Origin: Botrytis cinerea B05.10
Taxonomy: Eukaryota; Ascomycota; Leotiomycetes; Helotiales; Sclerotiniaceae
Assembly (NCBI RefSeq): GCF_000143535.2
Contig: NC_037318.1
Span: 1,364,001 to 1,428,000, forward strand
Reading direction: 5' to 3'
Length of the DNA stretch: 64,000 nucleotides
The notes under the pieces were generated by a model. That model was not told the DNA's origin. It saw nothing but the letters and a program-made list of their open reading frames with translations, and did no database searches. Positions within the stretch are counted from its first letter, which is position 1. Each line of letters starts with the position of its first letter. The position numbers were made by a program, and so were the translations under genes. Positions 21,357 through 33,494 of the stretch are shown one piece after another.

Positions 21357-24300
21357 ATGGCATATGATCAGGGTTACCAGCAACAGCCACAGAGGCCATA
21401 TAATGGACGAGCTGCTCAAAGACCGGGTCCAGCACAAGGATATCAACAAGCTCCCGCACAACAATATCCACAACAACAATATGATGGCTATGGTCAGGAG
21501 GGCTATGGATATGAGAATTACGACAATGGATATGGACAAGATTACAATGCTGGGTATCAGGATATGAACGGCGGAGGCAGAGGAAATGTGAATGGGGGTG
21601 GTTATGGAAATGTGAATGGAGGGGGGAGAGGTGGTTATGCTCCAGATGCGCATGGGCGTGGAGGGGGGTATCCTGCAAATTCTAATGGAGGAGGTAGAGG
21701 TTATCCACCAAATCAAAACTATCCTCCACAACAAGAACAATTTGCGAATGGCAGAGGTGGGATGCCACCCAGAGGAGGTGGACCTGCTCCAAATGGTAGA
21801 GGTGGACCAATGCAAAGGCCTCCTCCAAATCGTGTTGGGCATGGAGGACCACAAGGAGGTGGATATCCTCCAAATAACGGTCCTGTGAATGGAAATGGTA
21901 GGCCAATGGATGACCGTATGAGACCTGCACCAGGACGTGAGTAGAAGAAGGTTATCAAAAGCGAATGTTTATGTTGACTTTTTCTTAGAACAACGACCTC
22001 GGAAACCTTTAGTGACACCTCCCAAATCTCCAGAAGCTGGAGCATCGACTTTTGACAGCCCTTTTCCTTCATTTCCTGGAGCAAAGAAGAAGACAGCAAT
22101 GTCTACAGAACAGGAAATTACCAAAAAGTTAGGTGCAATAGATATTTCGAGTCCTCCTCCAAAAAGACCCGGAACATCTGGAAGTAGAGGAAGTCATGAT
22201 AATTTTGGACCGAAGAGGGGTATGTCTACTGATGATTATGGTCGACCTTCAATGGACAGCCAAGGAAGTGCACCAAGAGGATATCCACCTCAAGGGATGC
22301 CAGAGCAACGAAGAGGTCTACCACCAAGGAGTATGACTCAAGGTCCGCCCAGACAGGATTTCCCAGAGAGAGGTGGTCCACCTCCAGGACAAGGTTATGG
22401 CGGTGCTCCTAGACAAAATGGTTACGGAGATCGCGGTTATGATCAATATGGAAACCCTATGTCGCCAGTTCGAGATGATAGAGAAAATTTTGGTCCTCCA
22501 CAACGAAGTATGACTTTGCCAGATGATCCTGGACCCATGGGAAATGGTCCTCCAATTTCTTCATTTGAAGCTCCAGGGATGAGTGCACCATATAATGGCC
22601 CTATTGGACGTAGTATGCCTGTTAGACCTGCTACAACTACCGGATCAAGACCACCACCACAAAGAACATACCCAAGCCAACAATCTGTTCAATCACCTCC
22701 ACCCCCACCCCAGCAACAATACCAGCAGGATAGTTATCAAGGTAATCCTTATGCTGACCACAATCCGGATGAAAGTCTTGGTCAGTTTTATGATGCATAT
22801 TATGAAGCTCCACCTCCAGCGCCTATTCATAATCATACTTCGGAGATGCCAGATTTCGATGCCGCCCCACAGAGAATTCTACATAGAAGAGGCACCTCGA
22901 TTGAAGCCCATATTCAACCTGGAACAGGTGGACCTGGACTTGGGCCTGGGTTTGATCCCATGGAAAGGAATGTGAACTTACGTCAAGTCAAACCTGTGAA
23001 ATCTCAACCGGATTTCAGAGCTCAAGCCCAAGCTCAAACGGCAATTTTTGAAATGGCAGGGGATGCGCCACCAATTCCTAGCATGCCACAACAAGGTTAT
23101 CAAGATGGCTGGGGCCAACAAGATGCTCAATATAACCAATATCAAGGCATGCCACAAGATCAAGTGTACGACCCATATCCTCCTCAAGCACCAAAGTTTC
23201 AACCACCGCCAAGAAGTATGTCTGCAGCCCCCGGAGCTGGTCGTGGAATGCCACAATCTGAATTTGGAGGATATACGAATGGCCCCTCGCCCCAGAATGG
23301 CGGTTACCCTGGTCCACAGAATGGAGACTTTCAGGGCGGTCGTCAAAATAGTTTACAAAAGCAAGGCACCCCAGAAGGTGGTCTACCTCCTCATGCTCCT
23401 CCAGTTCGGGCTGGTCTAATACCTAACTCATTTGCTCAACAACAACAAAATATTAAACCACCACCCATGCGCAATTATGGCGGCTTCAATCCTCCAGCTC
23501 AATCGAATACTCCAATACCGGTACCAAATGGTTCCTCCCCTGCAGGCCCTACCCCCACAAAGGCTCCAGCACAACCAGTTACTCAAGCCGAGCTAGATCG
23601 TTTGAGACTGAAGTATAAAAATGGTAATCCAAACGATCACGAGACCCCTCTACTTTTCGTGAAGAAATTGGTTGAGGCTTCAGATGTTTTAGTTGCACCT
23701 CTTGCTGATCAACGAGCACGCAATAAAGCAAGAGAGAAGTATGTATTTGAAGCTACTAAAGTCCTTAAGAAATTGAGAGAAGCTCAACATCCAGATGCAA
23801 TGTTTTATTTCGCAGATTGTTACGGTCGTGGTGCGCTGGGACTTGAAGTCAACGAGAAGGAAGCATTTACTCTCTACCAATCTGCCGCAAAGCTCAATCA
23901 TCCACAAGCTGCATACAGAACTGCAGTTTGTTGCGAACTTGGCAACGAGGAGGGAGGTGGTACTCGTAAAGACCCTCTCAAAGCTATTCAATGGTACAAA
24001 CGCGCTGCTACTCTGGGAGACACCCCTGCCATGTATAAAATGGGTATGATTCAACTGAAAGGACTTCTTGGTCAACAAATCAACCCTGGCGAAGCCGTTG
24101 TTTGGCTTAAAAGAGCTGCTGAACGCGCAGATCCTGAAAATCCCCATGCTTTACATGAATTAGGTCTCTTGTACGAAGCACCGCAAGGTCAAAATACATC
24201 TCTCGTTCGCGATGAAGCATATGCCTTCCAGCTTTTCCAAGAAGCGGCTAATCTCGGCTACAAATTCTCACAATACCGCTTGGGCCAAGCTTTCGAGTAT

Positions 24301-24810
24301 GGTCAATTCAATTGCCCAATTGATGCTAGGCAGTCTATTTTGTGGTATTCTAAAGCAGCGGTTCAGGAGGAGCATCAAAGTGAATTGGCACTTAGTGGTT
24401 GGTACCTGACGGGCCATGAAAACATTTTGCAACAAAGTGATACAGAGGCCTATCTGTGGGCGAGAAAGGCGGCAATGGCAAAATTGGCCAAGGCTGAATA
24501 TGCTATGGGTTATTATTGTGAGGAAGGGATTGGCACGCCGAAGAGTTTGGAAGATGCTAAGAGGTGGTATTGGAGAGCTGCTGGTAGGTTTCCTTTTCTT
24601 TTATTACTGTTCTTGTCCCTTCTCTCCTTTCTCTAAAATTTCCAGACTTGATGGCTGATAAATGATGTAGCGCAAAATTTCCCCAAGGCTCGTGAAAAGC
24701 TCGAGGAACTTAAGAGAAATGGCGGAAAGCAGAGTAACAAGGGCAGAGAAAGAATCTCGAGATCTAAAGGGGCTAATCAGAAGAATAACGAGGAATGTTC
24801 TGTTATGTAG
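21357..24810 (+). CDS. SKT5: Chitin synthase activator (Skt5/Chs4-type), Sel1 repeats, CaaX end
   Basis: Activates and localises a class IV chitin synthase (Chs3 type) at sites of wall growth and septation. Three exons, 21357-21936, 21989-24583 and 24671-24810 (introns 52 and 87 nt), give 1104 aa. Residues 1 to about 725 are disordered and rich in Gln, Pro, Gly, Asn and Tyr. From about 790 to 1060 there are tandem Sel1-like repeats, for example QHPDAMFYFADCYGRGALG, LNHPQAAYRTAVCCELGNEE and ADPENPHALHELGLLYEAP. The last exon encodes a basic tail ending in CSVM, a CaaX box for farnesylation, which anchors yeast Skt5 to the membrane. The last exon is easily missed because exon 2 reads on for 18 codons into intron 2. 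The match to the Skt5/Chs4 family rests on the Sel1 array, its position near the C-terminus and the CaaX box. A different Sel1-repeat protein is possible but less likely. Confidence 0.92.
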
Positions 24811-26054
24811 ACAGAGGTGTCCTCTCTTTCTGTTTAGATGGAGGATTGAAATTTGCAATGTGAATATGGAGAGGCTTAAAGGGCTAGCTGATTCCCAGAA
24901 AGGGAATGGAACATGAGAATAGACGAGGATGATAACATGGATGAGACAACGAAAGAGTGGACTATTGATATCATGATTTGGCATAGCATTTGGAGCATAT
25001 TTGGATGGATCTTGAGATGGTTAGAAAGATGGGAATTCTGGGGCGTTGCATATACTTTGGATGGAATGGAGCGGATGGATTAGGGAATGTTGATGCATGA
25101 ATCTAACTAGAGTACTAGATGGATGGACATGTGTGTGTATTTTACTTGGCTCTGCGTGAGATATGGACGTGTAGAGGCAAGGCGGGCGAAGGGAGTGTAT
25201 CTGGTGTGCTAGCGGAAGAGGGAGAAGTGGAAGGAGGCTAGGAGTGGAGGTCAATTGTACACATGTACAGCACTGATCAGAAACGAAATAAATCAAATAA
25301 ATATTATACAATCCAATCCCATCATCGCAGAAGCCTTGCTTGAGCAATATCAAAGTCAGGTTCGTAATAACAATCTATAGAGCTTTTCGGCGTAAATTAT
25401 TACTCAGAGTGCTTGCGAACTTGCTTCGTATATTCCTCGCTAAATAAATGGTGATTTGGAGCTGGAATAGACAAGCGATTTCTATGCCAAATCACATATC
25501 TCATTCACATCCCATCCCATTCCTCCGTAGTATACCAATCCAACATAGCACATCGCACAAAGCATCAAGAACACATACCACAAAGTCACCAGGAAAGAAA
25601 GAATTTTCGAATTGGTGAAACTTCAGTACTAGTATAGTAGTGTACAATTCCAGCTCTCCTCTTCCCGGCTTTACACTCATCCACGCTAAAGCTATTTGTG
25701 ATGAACTATTGATTAATTCACCGAAATATACTTTCGCCCCTCTCATATACCATAACTTTCAGAATGTAGATTTCGCATCGCATCGCATCGCATCGCAAGA
25801 AGAAGAAAAAAGAATGCAAATAAAAAAGAAGCCTCGCACCAATGAGATTCTCTGTACTACGTTTTGCTCAATTCGAAATTTCTTTATCTATTCGCCTGCA
25901 CGAACGAAAAGTAGAAGAGAAAGAGAGTTCGCAAATGTGCTCTTTATGGAACTTGAGTATGGCCTTGTTTTCAGTTCTCTATGAGGAGTTCCTTTGGCTA
26001 TTCATGGAAATTGAGCTATTCTCCCATATCATATCTTTATTGTGAGATGTATAT
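24811..26054. other. Convergent spacer between SKT5 and MPC2
   Basis: 3' flanks of two convergent genes. A short GCATC pentamer repeat (25775-25797) is the only structured element. Frames in both directions lack family signatures. Confidence 0.6.
25775..25797. repeat. Pentamer repeat GCATC, about 4.5 copies
   Basis: Perfect head-to-tail copies of GCATC in the 3' spacer. Confidence 0.9.
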
Positions 26055-27107
26055 TTATGATTTGATAGCATCCTCGACCTTTCCCTTGACTTCGTGGCCG
26101 ACCTCTGCTGCTTTATCGGTGAGAGATTTGTCCTTTTCGCTGCGTTGATGGAGGAGAATACGGGTTACTTGGACGACACCGACCATACCGAGGAAGAAGT
26201 TGACGGTTGCGAGGCTTTGGGTTTGTTAGTTCTGTGCAAAATAATGCAATGATGTTGAATATGAAGGAGGATATGAAAAAGTGAACATACAGAATGTTTC
26301 TTGGCTTGATGATTAAACACCATCGAGTCCAGATGATACCAGTAGCAGTGAGGGCAGCGTTCTGGGTGAGAGAAAGCTTTTCGGCGGGACGAGCAAGATC
26401 AGAGATACCTGCTAAGACGAGTGCCCACTGATTGATAAATTAGTTATTGATCAACTGCTCTGAGAGGGTGGCTTGTGGCGAGGAAGTGGGTTGTGTGCCG
26501 GGAGAGTCTTTGGGAGCTTGGAAATAGCTCATATTTGATAGATAAATGATCGAGGAGAGTGACAGGGGATGTGTATACCTTCATGACGGGAGCCCTATCA
26601 ATCATTGTTAGCTTTAGTTCGTTTCTTTGGTAGTTTGCTTTGCAATGTGCGATTCCCAGTATCTCCAAATCCTATTATCTCCCCTCTACGTGAGATTCCC
26701 TCCATTGAGCAGATTCTCTCCTCCTCCTGGCACACTCTTCTCCACATGCCATTCCACACCGACCAGCCCAAATACGATGAAACTCAAAAGCCAAAGAAAA
26801 CATCCCAAACCTACCAGAAATGCACAGTCTTCAATCCAATCGGACTATCCCACATTCTCTTGAACCAACTAACCTGCGCAGTGGCAGTTGCAGCAGCAGC
26901 CTCTGTACTCTGGAATCTCTTTGTTTGCTTTCCCGCAAAACGAGTTCGTGCAAATGCATTTCGGAATGTGGAGTATTGGCGCGCAGACGAGGAGTTGGAG
27001 GTGAAGAAACGAGATGCGGCGCTGCTGGAGGAAGAAGTTGAGGAAACGAATTTGTTGACAGAGGTTGGGTTGAAGCGCAGAGCGCGGGTGAGGGTTGAGG
27101 GGGACAT
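26055..27107 (-). CDS. MPC2: Mitochondrial pyruvate carrier subunit, Mpc2 family
   Basis: Subunit of the inner-membrane heterodimer that imports pyruvate into the matrix. Four exons, 27107-26815, 26594-26579, 26427-26291 and 26214-26055, give 201 aa. The second exon is only 16 nt. The first 80 residues are rich in Ser, Thr, Ala and Arg without acidic residues, a mitochondrial presequence longer than in yeast. The conserved core follows: FKRMWDSPIGLKTVHFWAP, then KWALVLAGISDLARPAEKLS, then TGIIWTRWCLIIKPRNILLA and VNFFLGMVGVVQVTRI, matching the Mpc2-type helices (not the Mpc1 type). The acidic/basic tail after the last helix is fungal. The chosen introns (220, 151 and 76 nt) all keep the frame. 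Divergent from NDUFA2 with 633 bp between starts. Confidence 0.94.
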
Positions 27108-27740
27108 GGTTGCTATGTGTGAGGTGGTGAGGTGGTAAGGTGGGAGGTTGTTGATGGACGGGATTGGGGGACTATATTTTTGAAGTAGACGGATGGAAAT
27201 AAGTGTTGCTATGCCGGAGTTTAGTATTTGTGTATATCATCTACCCGTTCAATAAATCCCCAAAGCAAAATTGACTTTTCCCCTTTCTTCTTTACATATA
27301 CTAGAGTTTCAATGAAATGCCAGAAAGCAACTACTTACAGTAATAACTTTTAAATTTCAATTTTTATTTAATCTTCACTTATTAAATCAACCAAATCCGA
27401 ATATCCAGCTCTTTGGCTCGTCAAACTTTGTTGAACACTTTCTGTTGTGCCTTGATGTCGGAGTCCGTCCGGAGGCACGGGTGGCTCATGAAATTATGGC
27501 TGTTCATAGAGGGTTGTGGCTGAATCCAATGAAAAAAACATTGTACGAAGTACAAATGTACCAGTTACGGTAGTCATCACGAACCTAAAGCGCAATATCA
27601 ATATCCGGATAGCTTCATCTCGAGCTTGTAATCGCGACGAACAATTGACCTTCCACAATCTGATATTGCATTGCGGCGACAAAGGAAAGGGATTACAGAC
27701 AAGCAATTTCCAAGAGAGAAAAGAAAAGATATCCACCAAT
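27108..27740. promoter_or_regulatory. Shared divergent promoter region, MPC2 and NDUFA2
   Basis: 633 bp separate the start codons of two oppositely oriented genes for mitochondrial inner-membrane proteins, so they may share control elements. No specific binding site was identified. Confidence 0.5.
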
Positions 27741-28464
27741 ATGTCGGCCAAATACGCATTCTCGCAGACTTTGAAGGAAGTCAGGTTTTTATTTTGTCAA
27801 ACCGGCGCTCACAGTGATGCTACTAGGTATGATTTCCTCTCATATTCTTATACTCTGCCAGGATATTCAGGACGCAGAGTTTCTTTTCAACCGGCCTCTC
27901 CATGCTCTCTGCTAGTTTCCCTGCATCAAGGCGAGATCTGATAAACCCCGCTCTAGATCATTCCTCGCAAGAACATACCCAACAATGAAAAAGCACAATC
28001 CAAATACACCAATAATGTTGAGAGAGGCGGCGGGTACACAACCAAAGGTTTACGCAAGATTTGAGTTCGGGAGGGAGGTCAGTGAGGATTTGGCTGGTAG
28101 GTTATTTTCGGTTTTTGTGTTGTGTGGTTTACAGTGTACGTTTCTTGGGCTACGGTCCTCGGATGGTTTGGGTTTTTGAGAGGGGGTAGTGGAAAGGGCT
28201 ATATGGGAGGTAGGAGGGGAGAGCGATTTGAACGGAGTGAAGATGATAGGACGGCAAAGCTTTGAAGAGGGAGTTGAGGGGAGTTGAGGAGGGCTGGGCG
28301 GGATGTAAATGGGAGTCCATGGCTTGAGGAGCCGAAGAAACTAGAAAGATTGTGGCATAGAGAGACTACAATGCTTGAACAGAAGACCAATGCTAATACA
28401 ACCCCGTATAGGACTATCGGATAAAGAAATCGAGGACAAGGTTACAGGATTAGTCAAGCAATAG
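27741..28464 (+). CDS. NDUFA2: NADH:ubiquinone oxidoreductase (complex I) subunit, NDUFA2/10.5-kDa type
   Basis: Accessory subunit of respiratory complex I with a thioredoxin-like fold, in the matrix arm. Three exons, 27741-27826, 27957-28096 and 28412-28464 (introns 130 and 315 nt), give 92 aa, the normal size for this family. Diagnostic segments are MSAKYAFSQTLKEVRFLFCQ, then TYPTMKKHNPNTPIMLREA, GTQPKVYARFEFGRE, and a final GLSDKEIEDKV. The last 53-nt exon is placed by phase and by this conserved ending. The second intron is unusually long for the window. Residues after the first exon were joined across AG|A to restore ATRSFLARTYP, as expected. Confidence 0.93.
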
Positions 28465-29440
28465 ACAAGAGGTTACGAATGAAGTTACGGATACAGATCT
28501 GTTAAAATTGGAGTCATAAAATGGAAGTCTTCAAATCGACATAGAAAGTGAAGGCAAGGGGTCGTTGTACATATCCCGCGGAGAGGAAATGAAGATAAAG
28601 CTTCGAAAGGAGGTGCGATAACAAGCATTATATTATGGACTCATGATACGGAGATTTCTTAAGAAGAAGGCGAGAGTTGTGATGTGTGAAGAGATGCTAT
28701 TTGTGGTACACGGGATGGAGTTGAATGAATGAGATATAAGTATATCCCTATTCTATCCAAACTGACACATTCCCAAAATGAGTATTGAAAAACAACTTTC
28801 TATCATGCTTTACTACATCCCCCTCATGCATTCCTTACCGCTCCAAATACTGAGTCGTTGTGCATCTCCACTGGTCTTTTGCAGCATCTCACATATCACA
28901 TCACATACCAAGAGATTACACGTAGAGATATTCACAGAAACTCCAGCTCAACGCGTCATTCTTAAATTCCCTTTCCGTCCCGAAAATCCACCCATATGAC
29001 ACATACATAATAAACTTTCCATCTGATATTCACATATTTTTGCTCGATACAGCATGCGTGCACGTAAATGCCGATATCGCATGCTGGGGGGGCTCAATAT
29101 CGGACACTGCTCGAAAAGGCAGCCAGCTCGGGCTTGTGCTCTATATTCGGAGGCTAGAAACTGTTGAGCTTGGCCGTTGAATGATTTCGAGGTATTTTGT
29201 ACCATTCCATGTTACAGATGCATGTGATTGGAATGAGAGATGGAAAAGCATCACTAGAATAATCACGAAACAACACTCATATACTCTAGAGTAGAGATCT
29301 ATATCGTATTCCCCTCTATCCATTTCTATATAGCCAGTCTAGCCAGCCATCTAATCTGTAACTCATGCTCTAATTTCGCTCTCAATCATCTATGTGTATG
29401 TGTATTAGTATTTTATTAATTCCTCCATCCCATCACGCGT
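28465..29440. other. Convergent spacer between NDUFA2 and peroxiredoxin gene
   Basis: Nearly 1 kb of 3' flanking DNA from two convergent genes. I see no further gene or repeat. Confidence 0.6.
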
Positions 29441-30119
29441 CTACAACTTGCTCAAAACAGCCTCGGCTCCGGAAACAGTAACCTCGCCCCTTCCAGGCTC
29501 CTTCTCTGCATACACGATCTTTCCGTTGTCGATGATGAGAGCGTAGCGGCCGGTACGTTCGCCGTCGGTCCAGCCGAGGAGCTTGGAGAATGCACATTGG
29601 TTGTCGGAGAGGAAGAGCTAGAGGGAGAAAGATTAGCATGGTTCTCGAAGGACCAAAACAAGAGGAGAATATGAGGGGTTGGTTGTAGCGAAGAGAGCTA
29701 GGAGTTTCACATACAATATCTTCATTGTGGATTCCGTTGGCCTTTCCCCATGCGCTCATGACGAAAGGATCGTTGTACGCAATGGTCGCTACGACATCGA
29801 CGCCCTTCTCGCGGAGAGCAGGGAGGTTGGCAATGTAGCCTGGCAAGTGCGATGCGCTGCAGGTAGGGGTGAATGCACCGGGGAGAGAAAAGAGGACGAC
29901 TTTCTTGTTGGCCCATTCTGTGCGTGGTTAGCGAGTGAGGAACGGAAAGTTGCGCGAGGAATCTTCGTCCATGTGCGTGCTTTGCTTACCCTTGGATGCA
30001 TTGTAGATAATTGGCATTCCGCATGCTTTGATGTCGGCGTTCTCGGGGCTAGGGGCAATCCAGCCGAACTTGACATCCTCGGGGAGGGAGTCGCCGAGCT
30101 TCAAAGTTGCTTCAGACAT
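29441..30119 (-). CDS. PMP20: Peroxisomal peroxiredoxin, Prx5/PMP20 type
   Basis: Thiol peroxidase reducing H2O2 and organic hydroperoxides. Three exons, 30119-29990, 29917-29715 and 29617-29441 (introns 72 and 97 nt), give 169 aa. The peroxidatic motif is LPGAFTPTC with the active Cys at residue 63. A second Cys at 33 is spaced as in the fungal allergen-type Prx5 proteins, where the two form a disulfide. The conserved YNDPFVMSAWGKANGI and GWTDGERTGRYALIIDNGKI segments are present. The protein ends SKL, the canonical type 1 peroxisome import signal, so it should work in peroxisomes where oxidases make H2O2. It lies head to head with an NTF2-like gene. Confidence 0.94.
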
Positions 30120-31204
30120 TGTGAGTTGTGTGTGTTTGTATGTGAGGGGTTGATTTGCTGTTTGTTTGAGTGTGTGGCTGCTTGAAATGCAAAGGCAGGA
30201 GTGTAATCTTATTGTATCGTAGAAGATGAGAATAGAAAAGGGAAGGTCGCAACCAGACCGTCTCTCTCCAATATATAAATACTTCTCCAGCAACCCCCTA
30301 CCCATCCAGGTAGGTACCTGTAACCTCATACCGCACCCGTAGTCGGAGACACATCAATTGATTCATCGCTCCACCCCACCACTAGCTCCCTTCTAGAATA
30401 TCCCATTTCCCCCACTACCAGCGCGATTCCTGGCTGTGATTGGCTCGTGGCCTCTCCAAAGGATCCATCCGCGCTTTCTATTTTTCATATTAATTGGGAA
30501 CTCGATGTCGTTGCTTGTCTGGCCTTGTTGCTGGGCTGGCTGGGTAGACCGGTAGTGACCCTGGAGCTAGAACATGGCTGATTTCAAAGATGTGGTGTGT
30601 TTACAAATTACGTCAGACTGCTTGCATAATCGCGAGGGTCTAGATTTCGAGCTCTCGCCTGACATTTCAGGATGCGTAGAATAGTTGTTTGAAGGGTTTG
30701 GGATTGATCATTCATGTAAGTTAGAGTAACTATATAGAGTATGGAGTATGAAGTGTACGTGCAAGCAATCTCACGTCGAATGGGTATTTGAATACTCTCC
30801 GGAATTCGCAATTGGGGACGATTCTTGCGGGATTCGGAAGACACTTTGGTCTGGTCTGATGAGGATGAGAAAAAACCCGGGATCTCGGTGATTGAAACGA
30901 ACCCATTCATTCTCTATGTCTGATTGATTGGCTTGTTTGAAGTTATTCACAGATATGGAGGATTCACATGGCTTGGAGGGTCATCGATGACAATCATCTG
31001 CGGATGTCATCTCCCGCAAGGATTGTTGGAATGCGGGTGTGCCAATTGCGGGAAGGGAAATAGATATATAATTCATGGCCAGAAATCACAGTAATCAATT
31101 GTGCATATACTCGTACAAAGAGCTTCAACTTTCCCCTCATTCCATTTGTATATCTTGTTCATCCCCAACATCCAAAATATTTCATCCTCTCCTCACAATT
31201 AACA
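30120..31204. promoter_or_regulatory. Divergent promoter region, peroxiredoxin and NTF2-like gene
   Basis: 1085 bp between divergent start codons. A TATA-like TATATAAAT lies near 30272-30280 in the right sense to serve neither gene uniquely. No recognised stress element was pinned down by eye. Confidence 0.4.
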
Positions 31205-31775
31205 ATGGCGACAGCAACCAAACCACCCGTTCCACCTTTCACCGAGGAAACCGCTCGTATCAAGGTCAAAGCTGCACAAGATGTTTGGAACACAAAGTAT
31301 ACACTCATCATCCTCTCACATAGTTGTCATCACATCATTAACGACACATAGAAATCCCCAAGTAGTAAAGAATGCATATACCGAAGATTCCATCTGGAGA
31401 AACCGCGATACATTTATTCGCGGCCAAGATGAGATTGTCGAATTCTTGAGCAAGAAGTGGGCAAAGGAAAATGGATACAGGTTGCGGAAAGAACTATTTG
31501 CATTTACGGAGAACAAGGTATGGTTTCTGAGATCTTCTGGAGGCAGCGTGCTGATGAGAGGTGCATAGATTGCAGTACAGTTCTGGTATGAGTTTCATGA
31601 TGAGGAAGGTCAGTGGTGGCGATGCTATGGACTTGAAGATTGGACGTTTGCGGAAGATGGAAGGATGAGGAAGAGACAGATGAGTGGGAATGATGTTAAG
31701 ATTGGAGATGAGGAGAGGTGGTTTAAAGAGGGGGTGGATGTGAATGAAGTTGAGATTTCGGAAAAGCATTGGTGA
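31205..31775 (+). CDS. NTF2-like (SnoaL/DUF1348-type) small protein
   Basis: Three exons, 31205-31296, 31352-31517 and 31569-31775 (introns 55 and 51 nt), give 154 aa. The order of elements fits the NTF2-like fold of the DUF1348 family: an N-terminal helix with QDVWNTKNPQVV, then YTEDSIWRNRDTFIRGQDEI, FLSKKWAKENGYRLRKELFA, then beta-strand segments IAVQFWYEFHDEEGQWWRCY and GLEDWTFAEDGRMRKRQMSG. Family members occur widely in bacteria and fungi as small cytosolic proteins. No reaction is assigned, so I name the fold only. It is divergent from the peroxiredoxin gene, which hints at but does not show shared stress control. Confidence 0.88.
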
Positions 31776-33494
31776 AGTGAAGTGATGGTGTGTAGGTTGT
31801 GGATGTGGTTGTGGCTGCTATTGATTACTTGAGATTTTGACCAAGTATGAATAAAGAGGGGTTACAAAACTTGATATCTCTTCTGTTTGCGCGGTGCTCC
31901 AAGCACAAGGCTGAGTCATAATTGACATTCAGTGCATGATTGTGTGTGTTTTTTTCCTCCACCGTTTTCATGAATACTCGTCGTTAATATGTGATAGTCA
32001 TATCAATTCATATCAATTACATGCTCCAGGTATGATCCGGCGGAATATCTAGAAATCAACGCCAGAATCCAATTTTACCCCATGCATGTCACCTTGTCAC
32101 TCCGATCAACTGGTAGATCTTTCATCTGTTCGACTTTTGGCCTGAATAGTTTGTGTATACAGCTTATTAATGGCTCTTTTAAATACCCACATCAATCGTC
32201 GGTCCACCTGCTCTCGAAGTGGGCTTCCATCAATGTTAATTGCACGCCTCTTAAATCTAGCTCGATTCCTCAGTACGTACATAGTATACACATGCATCCA
32301 GCCACCACGCCAGTCAAGCTTTGTCAATTTGATCTGACTCTCCACAAAACTTATAGAACTGGTTTCTCATATCTCTCATAGGAGGTAGAATTCAAGACTC
32401 ATGGCGAAAGTCCAATAAACAAGTTCAGGAGCACTTATTGATCTGTGTATTCTGAATAGAACTTCAAATCTTAAGTGTTTCGTACCAGGAACTTTCTCGC
32501 CTATTCAAACCGTTTGTGGTAACCTCGCTCCCGTTTTCGCTTGTACCTTATTGATCGCACGGTTTCGTGCCGAACCTCTCATCAAAGTTAGGTGTTTCCC
32601 AAGAAGATTGCATTTTTCTGCCCTTCAACAGGGATACGAAGTTCGTTGAAGGAAAAAAAAACTCCCATTTTGGATCTACGTCCTAGTGCCACGTGCTTTG
32701 TAGATAATCGCGTCGGGGGTGGAGTACTAAGATGAGCCTTGATTGCACATCTAGTCAAGGTCGTATTATAGACGAGGAGCGATTCTCACTGGCTGTTGGC
32801 CAATCGTCAGCATAGAGAGGCGTATATCGGGAACCCCGCCCGCATATTGTGTTGTCGAAAATTGCAAGTAAAGCCGAGTTGGGCGCTTTGTGGAGCTCCA
32901 ACCGAGGCAAGAGAAGCTAGGCTCGCTAGGCTTTCCGCACGTCCTACATTGCCATGGCATCTTCGCCCACGGGCTGTCAATAATCTATCAATGTACTCAA
33001 AAATTAGCCTTCATATACTCAAACGTATCGAACGGTTCTCGAAGCAGGAAGGATGATGCTTGCGGTTTGGGACTCGAGCCCTTGAGCGGCAACCGACCTT
33101 CACATGCGTACACTTGCAAAATGTCGATGGCCCAAGTGGACATCTACTACTCATGTACTCCGTGTAGAGCAATCTCAGAAGCAGGATATATATCAAGATA
33201 CTGGGCCGCTTCTCTTTTTCTTTCTCCCATTGATTCTAAACCCCTTCGATTCACCCATATTGATGTGTAGTTGCTCAGTCGCTTTAATACTTAGATTGAG
33301 TCCAATCGCCATTGTACCTTCCTTTGAAGTCTTTAACGCCTTCCATTCTTAAATCAACATCTCTCTTACCCTTAATTCTCACGATCCTTCCCTGAATCAC
33401 TAATTCTATATATCCTTTAACAAATTATTGTTTCCTTGTTTCACATCTTCAACCACATAAGTCGGGTACTTTTTGGTACTCATAACTTGCAATC
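31776..33494. other. Intergenic between NTF2-like gene and RGS gene
   Basis: 1.7 kb with no supported gene. The right 300 bp are TC-rich and resemble the leader and promoter of the RGS gene. Frames near 32082-33352 lack family signatures. Confidence 0.6.

Noticed and set aside
22600..23600. Repeat-like Gln/Pro codon runs in SKT5 as a separate repeat array
   Set aside because: These are in-frame, imperfect low-complexity coding segments, not a DNA tandem repeat.
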